DNA from: Lutibacter flavus
Lineage (GTDB): Bacteria; Bacteroidota; Bacteroidia; Flavobacteriales; Flavobacteriaceae
Length of the DNA stretch: 64,000 bases
NCBI RefSeq assembly: GCF_900188355.1
Contig: NZ_FZNX01000001.1
Coordinates: 419,754-483,753 of the forward strand
Direction: 5' to 3'
Shown here: positions 61,343 to 64,000 of the stretch, piece after piece
Position numbering within the stretch: position 1 is the stretch's first letter
Layout of the letters: the number at the start of each line of letters is the position of its first letter
Notes under the pieces: model-generated
The model's input: only the letters and a program-made list of their open reading frames with translations
The model's database searches: none
What the model was told of the DNA's origin: nothing
Made by a program: the position numbers and the translations under genes

Positions 61343-63403
61343 ATGTCAGAAATAGAAATTAGAGTTCCTCTTGCTGAAAAAATTGAAAAGAAACTGGAAA
61401 TTCATGGGGATGTAAGAATAGATAATTATTATTGGCTTAACGACAAGGAAAATCCAAAAGTAATTGATTATTTAAATGATGAAAATAGTTATTATGATGC
61501 TAAGACTAGTCATACTAAGCAATTTCAAGAAGAATTATTTGAAGAGATGAAATCTCGGATTAAGGAAGATGATGAATCTGTGCCTTATAAGAAGAACGGT
61601 TATTACTATATTACTCGTTTTGAAATAGGCAGTCAATACCCCATTTATACGCGTAAAAAAGAATCTTTAGATACCATTGAAGAAGTGCTGTTTGATGTAA
61701 ATAAATTGGCCGAAGGATATAATTATTTCAAATTAGCAGGTTTGTCTGTAAGTCCAAATAATAAATTTGTAGCTTTTGGAATAGATACTGTTAGTCGAAG
61801 ACAATATACTTTACAGTTTAAAAATTTAGAAACAGGAGAGGTTTTTCCTGAGAAGATTGAAAACACTACAGGAAGTGCATCTTGGTCAACAGATAATAAA
61901 ACAGTTTTTTACGCACTAAAAAACCCGACTTCATTAAGAAGTGAAAAAATATTTCGTCACATTTTAGGAACCGATCCTTCATTGGATATTGAAGTGTATC
62001 ACGAATCTGAAGAAGCTTTTAGCACGTATGTGTACAGAACAAAATCGGATCAATATTTAATAATTGGTTCACATAGTACGGTATCAACGGAATATAGGAT
62101 TTTAGAGGCCGATAATCCTACCGGAGAATTCCGAATATTTCAACCTAGAGAACGTGATTTAGAGTATAATATAGCTCATTATAATGGCGATTTTTATGTA
62201 CTTACAAATAAAGATGATGCTACTAATTTTAAATTAATGAAAACTTCAGAAAAGGAGACATTAAAAGAAAATTGGGTTGATGTGATTCCACATAGATCAG
62301 ATGTTTTATTAGAAGATATTTCTATTTTTAAAGATTTTTTAGTTGTGGAAGAAAGAAGTGAAGGATTAAATAAAATTAGAATTATTCGCTGGGATAATTC
62401 AGAAGATTTTTACCTTCCTTTTGAAGAAGAAACCTATTCTGCAGGCGTTTATTACAATCCGGAATTTGATACAAATGTAATTCGATACGGATATAATTCT
62501 ATGACAACTCCTAGTTCTGTGATAGATTTTAATGTAGATACAAAAACTAAGGAAATCAAAAAAGAACAAGAAGTTTTAGGAGGTAAATTTGACAAAAATA
62601 ATTATATAAGCGAACGTTATTGGGCAACATCTAAAGATGGAACTAAAATAGCAATTTCTTTAGTTCATAAAAAAACTTCTAAATTATCAAAAAATACACC
62701 ATTGCTTTTATATGGTTATGGTTCTTATGGTCATACCATTGATGCAGGGTTTAGTTCAACAAGATTAAGTTTATTAGATAGAGGTTGGGCATTTGCGATT
62801 GCACATGTTAGAGGAAGTGAGTACTTAGGGCGCAATTGGTATGAAGACGGAAAGTTGTTAAATAAATTAAACACATTTTATGATTTTATTGATTGTTCCA
62901 AATTTTTAATTGAACAAGGATTTACTTCAAAAGAACATTTATATGCAAGTGGTGGATCAGCTGGTGGTTTATTAATGGGGGCAATTATAAATATTCACCC
63001 AGAATTGTATAATGGGATTATTGCAAGTGTACCTTTTGTTGATGTTTTAACAACTATGTTAGATGATAGTATTCCATTAACAACTGGGGAATATGATGAA
63101 TGGGGAAATCCAAATGAAATAGAATCGTATAATTATATGAAATTATATTCGCCATATGACAATGTGAAAAAGCAGAATTACCCTAATATGTTAGTTACAA
63201 CAGGTCTTCATGATTCACAAGTACAGTATTTTGAACCTGCCAAATGGGTAGCAAAATTGAGAGAGTTGAAAACGGATAAAAATATTCTAATAATGCACAC
63301 AGATATGGAAGCTGGACACGGTGGGGCATCTGGAAGATTTGATGCATTAAAAGAGATTGCAAGAGACTACAGTTTTATAATTGACTTAGAAGTTACACAA
63401 TAA
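61343..63403 (+). CDS. Oligopeptidase B-like S9 family serine peptidase
   Basis: 686 residues, no signal peptide. N-terminal seven-blade propeller (residues about 60 to 400), then the alpha/beta hydrolase: PLLLYGYGSYGHTIDAGF, HVRGSEYLGRNWYEDGK, the nucleophile in ASGGSAGGLLMGA, Asp in TTGLHDSQVQYFEP and His in DMEAGHGGASGRFD. This is the S9A oligopeptidase B pattern; the enzyme cuts short peptides after basic residues in the cytosol. Confidence 0.94.
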   Translation: MSEIEIRVPLAEKIEKKLEIHGDVRIDNYYWLNDKENPKVIDYLNDENSYYDAKTSHTKQFQEELFEEMKSRIKEDDESVPYKKNGYYYITRFEIGSQYPIYTRKKESLDTIEEVLFDVNKLAEGYNYFKLAGLSVSPNNKFVAFGIDTVSRRQYTLQFKNLETGEVFPEKIENTTGSASWSTDNKTVFYALKNPTSLRSEKIFRHILGTDPSLDIEVYHESEEAFSTYVYRTKSDQYLIIGSHSTVSTEYRILEADNPTGEFRIFQPRERDLEYNIAHYNGDFYVLTNKDDATNFKLMKTSEKETLKENWVDVIPHRSDVLLEDISIFKDFLVVEERSEGLNKIRIIRWDNSEDFYLPFEEETYSAGVYYNPEFDTNVIRYGYNSMTTPSSVIDFNVDTKTKEIKKEQEVLGGKFDKNNYISERYWATSKDGTKIAISLVHKKTSKLSKNTPLLLYGYGSYGHTIDAGFSSTRLSLLDRGWAFAIAHVRGSEYLGRNWYEDGKLLNKLNTFYDFIDCSKFLIEQGFTSKEHLYASGGSAGGLLMGAIINIHPELYNGIIASVPFVDVLTTMLDDSIPLTTGEYDEWGNPNEIESYNYMKLYSPYDNVKKQNYPNMLVTTGLHDSQVQYFEPAKWVAKLRELKTDKNILIMHTDMEAGHGGASGRFDALKEIARDYSFIIDLEVTQ

Positions 63404-63488
63404 TTAAAAAAAATTATTAAATTTGCATCTTAGATTAGTATTAATAATTCAATCATTGGATTTAAATTTTTGAATTAAACTCTAAAAA

Positions 63489-64000
63489 ATGACACATAAC
63501 ACTGGAATAAGTAAAAATATTTTAGACCACATTGGTAATACTCCTTTAATTCAGTTAAACAAAATCACAAAAGATCTTCCTGGTAATTTTTATGCAAAAT
63601 ATGAAGGATTTAATCCGGGGCATTCTATGAAAGATAGAATTGCATTGCATATTATTGAAGAAGCAGAAAGACAAGGTTTACTTAAGGAGGGAAGTACAAT
63701 AATTGAAACAACATCTGGAAATACTGGATTCAGTATGGCCTTGGTGAGTATCATTAAAGGTTATAAATGTATTTTAGCAGTTAGCTCTAAAGCTTCTGCA
63801 GGAAAAATCAATATGCTTAAAGCTATGGGAGCTAAAGTCTATGTTTGTCCTGCACACGTAAAAGCGGATGATCCTAGATCATATTATGAAGTTGCAAAAA
63901 GGTTACACTCTGAAACTGCAAACTCTTTTTATATCAATCAATATTTTAATAAATTAAATATTGATGCACATTACAATTCAACGGGTCCTGAAATTTGGGA
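63489..64000 (+). CDS. Cysteine synthase family protein, 5' part
   Basis: The first 170 residues; the gene runs past the window edge. Fold type II PLP enzyme: HIGNTPLIQLNKI, NPGHSMKDRIALHII with the PLP lysine, TIIETTSGNTGFSMALVS for the phosphate and substrate loop. The family includes O-acetylserine sulfhydrylase and cystathionine beta-synthase. Which one cannot be told without the C terminus; the absence of the usual CysK pattern GxSVKDR (here GHSMKDR) leans towards the cystathionine beta-synthase-like group. Confidence 0.9.
   Translation, partial: MTHNTGISKNILDHIGNTPLIQLNKITKDLPGNFYAKYEGFNPGHSMKDRIALHIIEEAERQGLLKEGSTIIETTSGNTGFSMALVSIIKGYKCILAVSSKASAGKINMLKAMGAKVYVCPAHVKADDPRSYYEVAKRLHSETANSFYINQYFNKLNIDAHYNSTGPEIW

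Overview
The window is a stretch of an AT-rich chromosome from a marine member of the Flavobacteriaceae (phylum Bacteroidota). This rests on the SusC/SusD transport pair, a type IX secretion C-terminal sorting domain, flavobacterial families such as DUF3822, and promoter boxes of the Bacteroidota form TTTG / TAnnTTTG. No closer name can be given from sequence alone.

1 to 8,700 holds cell-surface proteins: the 3' end of a calcium-binding-repeat protein, a lipoprotein sharing its C-terminal module, and a 2,274-residue secreted protein built from a P-domain, leucine-rich repeat blocks, thrombospondin type 3 repeats and a sorting domain.

9,200 to 41,000 is a complete alginate utilisation locus. 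Outer-membrane and periplasmic parts are SusC, SusD, a PKD-containing surface protein, a PL7 lyase, three PL6 lyases, a PL17 lyase and a heparinase II/III-like lyase. KdgF linearises the unsaturated monomer. An MFS carrier imports it, SDR reductases, KdgK and Eda convert it to pyruvate plus glyceraldehyde-3-phosphate, and a PPi-type phosphofructokinase probably feeds gluconeogenesis. Less expected members are an RraA-like protein, a gluconokinase/6-phosphogluconate dehydrogenase fusion and an NRAMP-fold transporter without the metal-binding motifs. Two regulatory circuits can be read. A FadR-type GntR regulator probably acts on TGGTnnACCA sites before both PL6 promoters, susC and its own gene. 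A LacI regulator probably acts on GTTC-AACG-TTGAAC sites before its own gene and kdgK. Two long leaders (before susC and before the MFS gene) share a hairpin with a TGCACG loop followed by TAGGAGGG.

41,000 to 46,100 is a decayed insertion area. It carries copies of a tRNA-Met 3' end, a duplicated terminator, a frameshifted gene and an hsdM remnant, with an Old Yellow Enzyme gene and a polysaccharide deacetylase, and it ends at an intact tRNA-Met.

46,200 to 64,000 is ordinary housekeeping: an aminotransferase, YqgE, HU, Fmt, RecQ, a P-loop NTPase, DUF493, three SurA-like chaperones, MoxR, RsmD, DUF3822, a RecD-like helicase, YbaB, oligopeptidase B and a cysteine synthase cut by the window edge.
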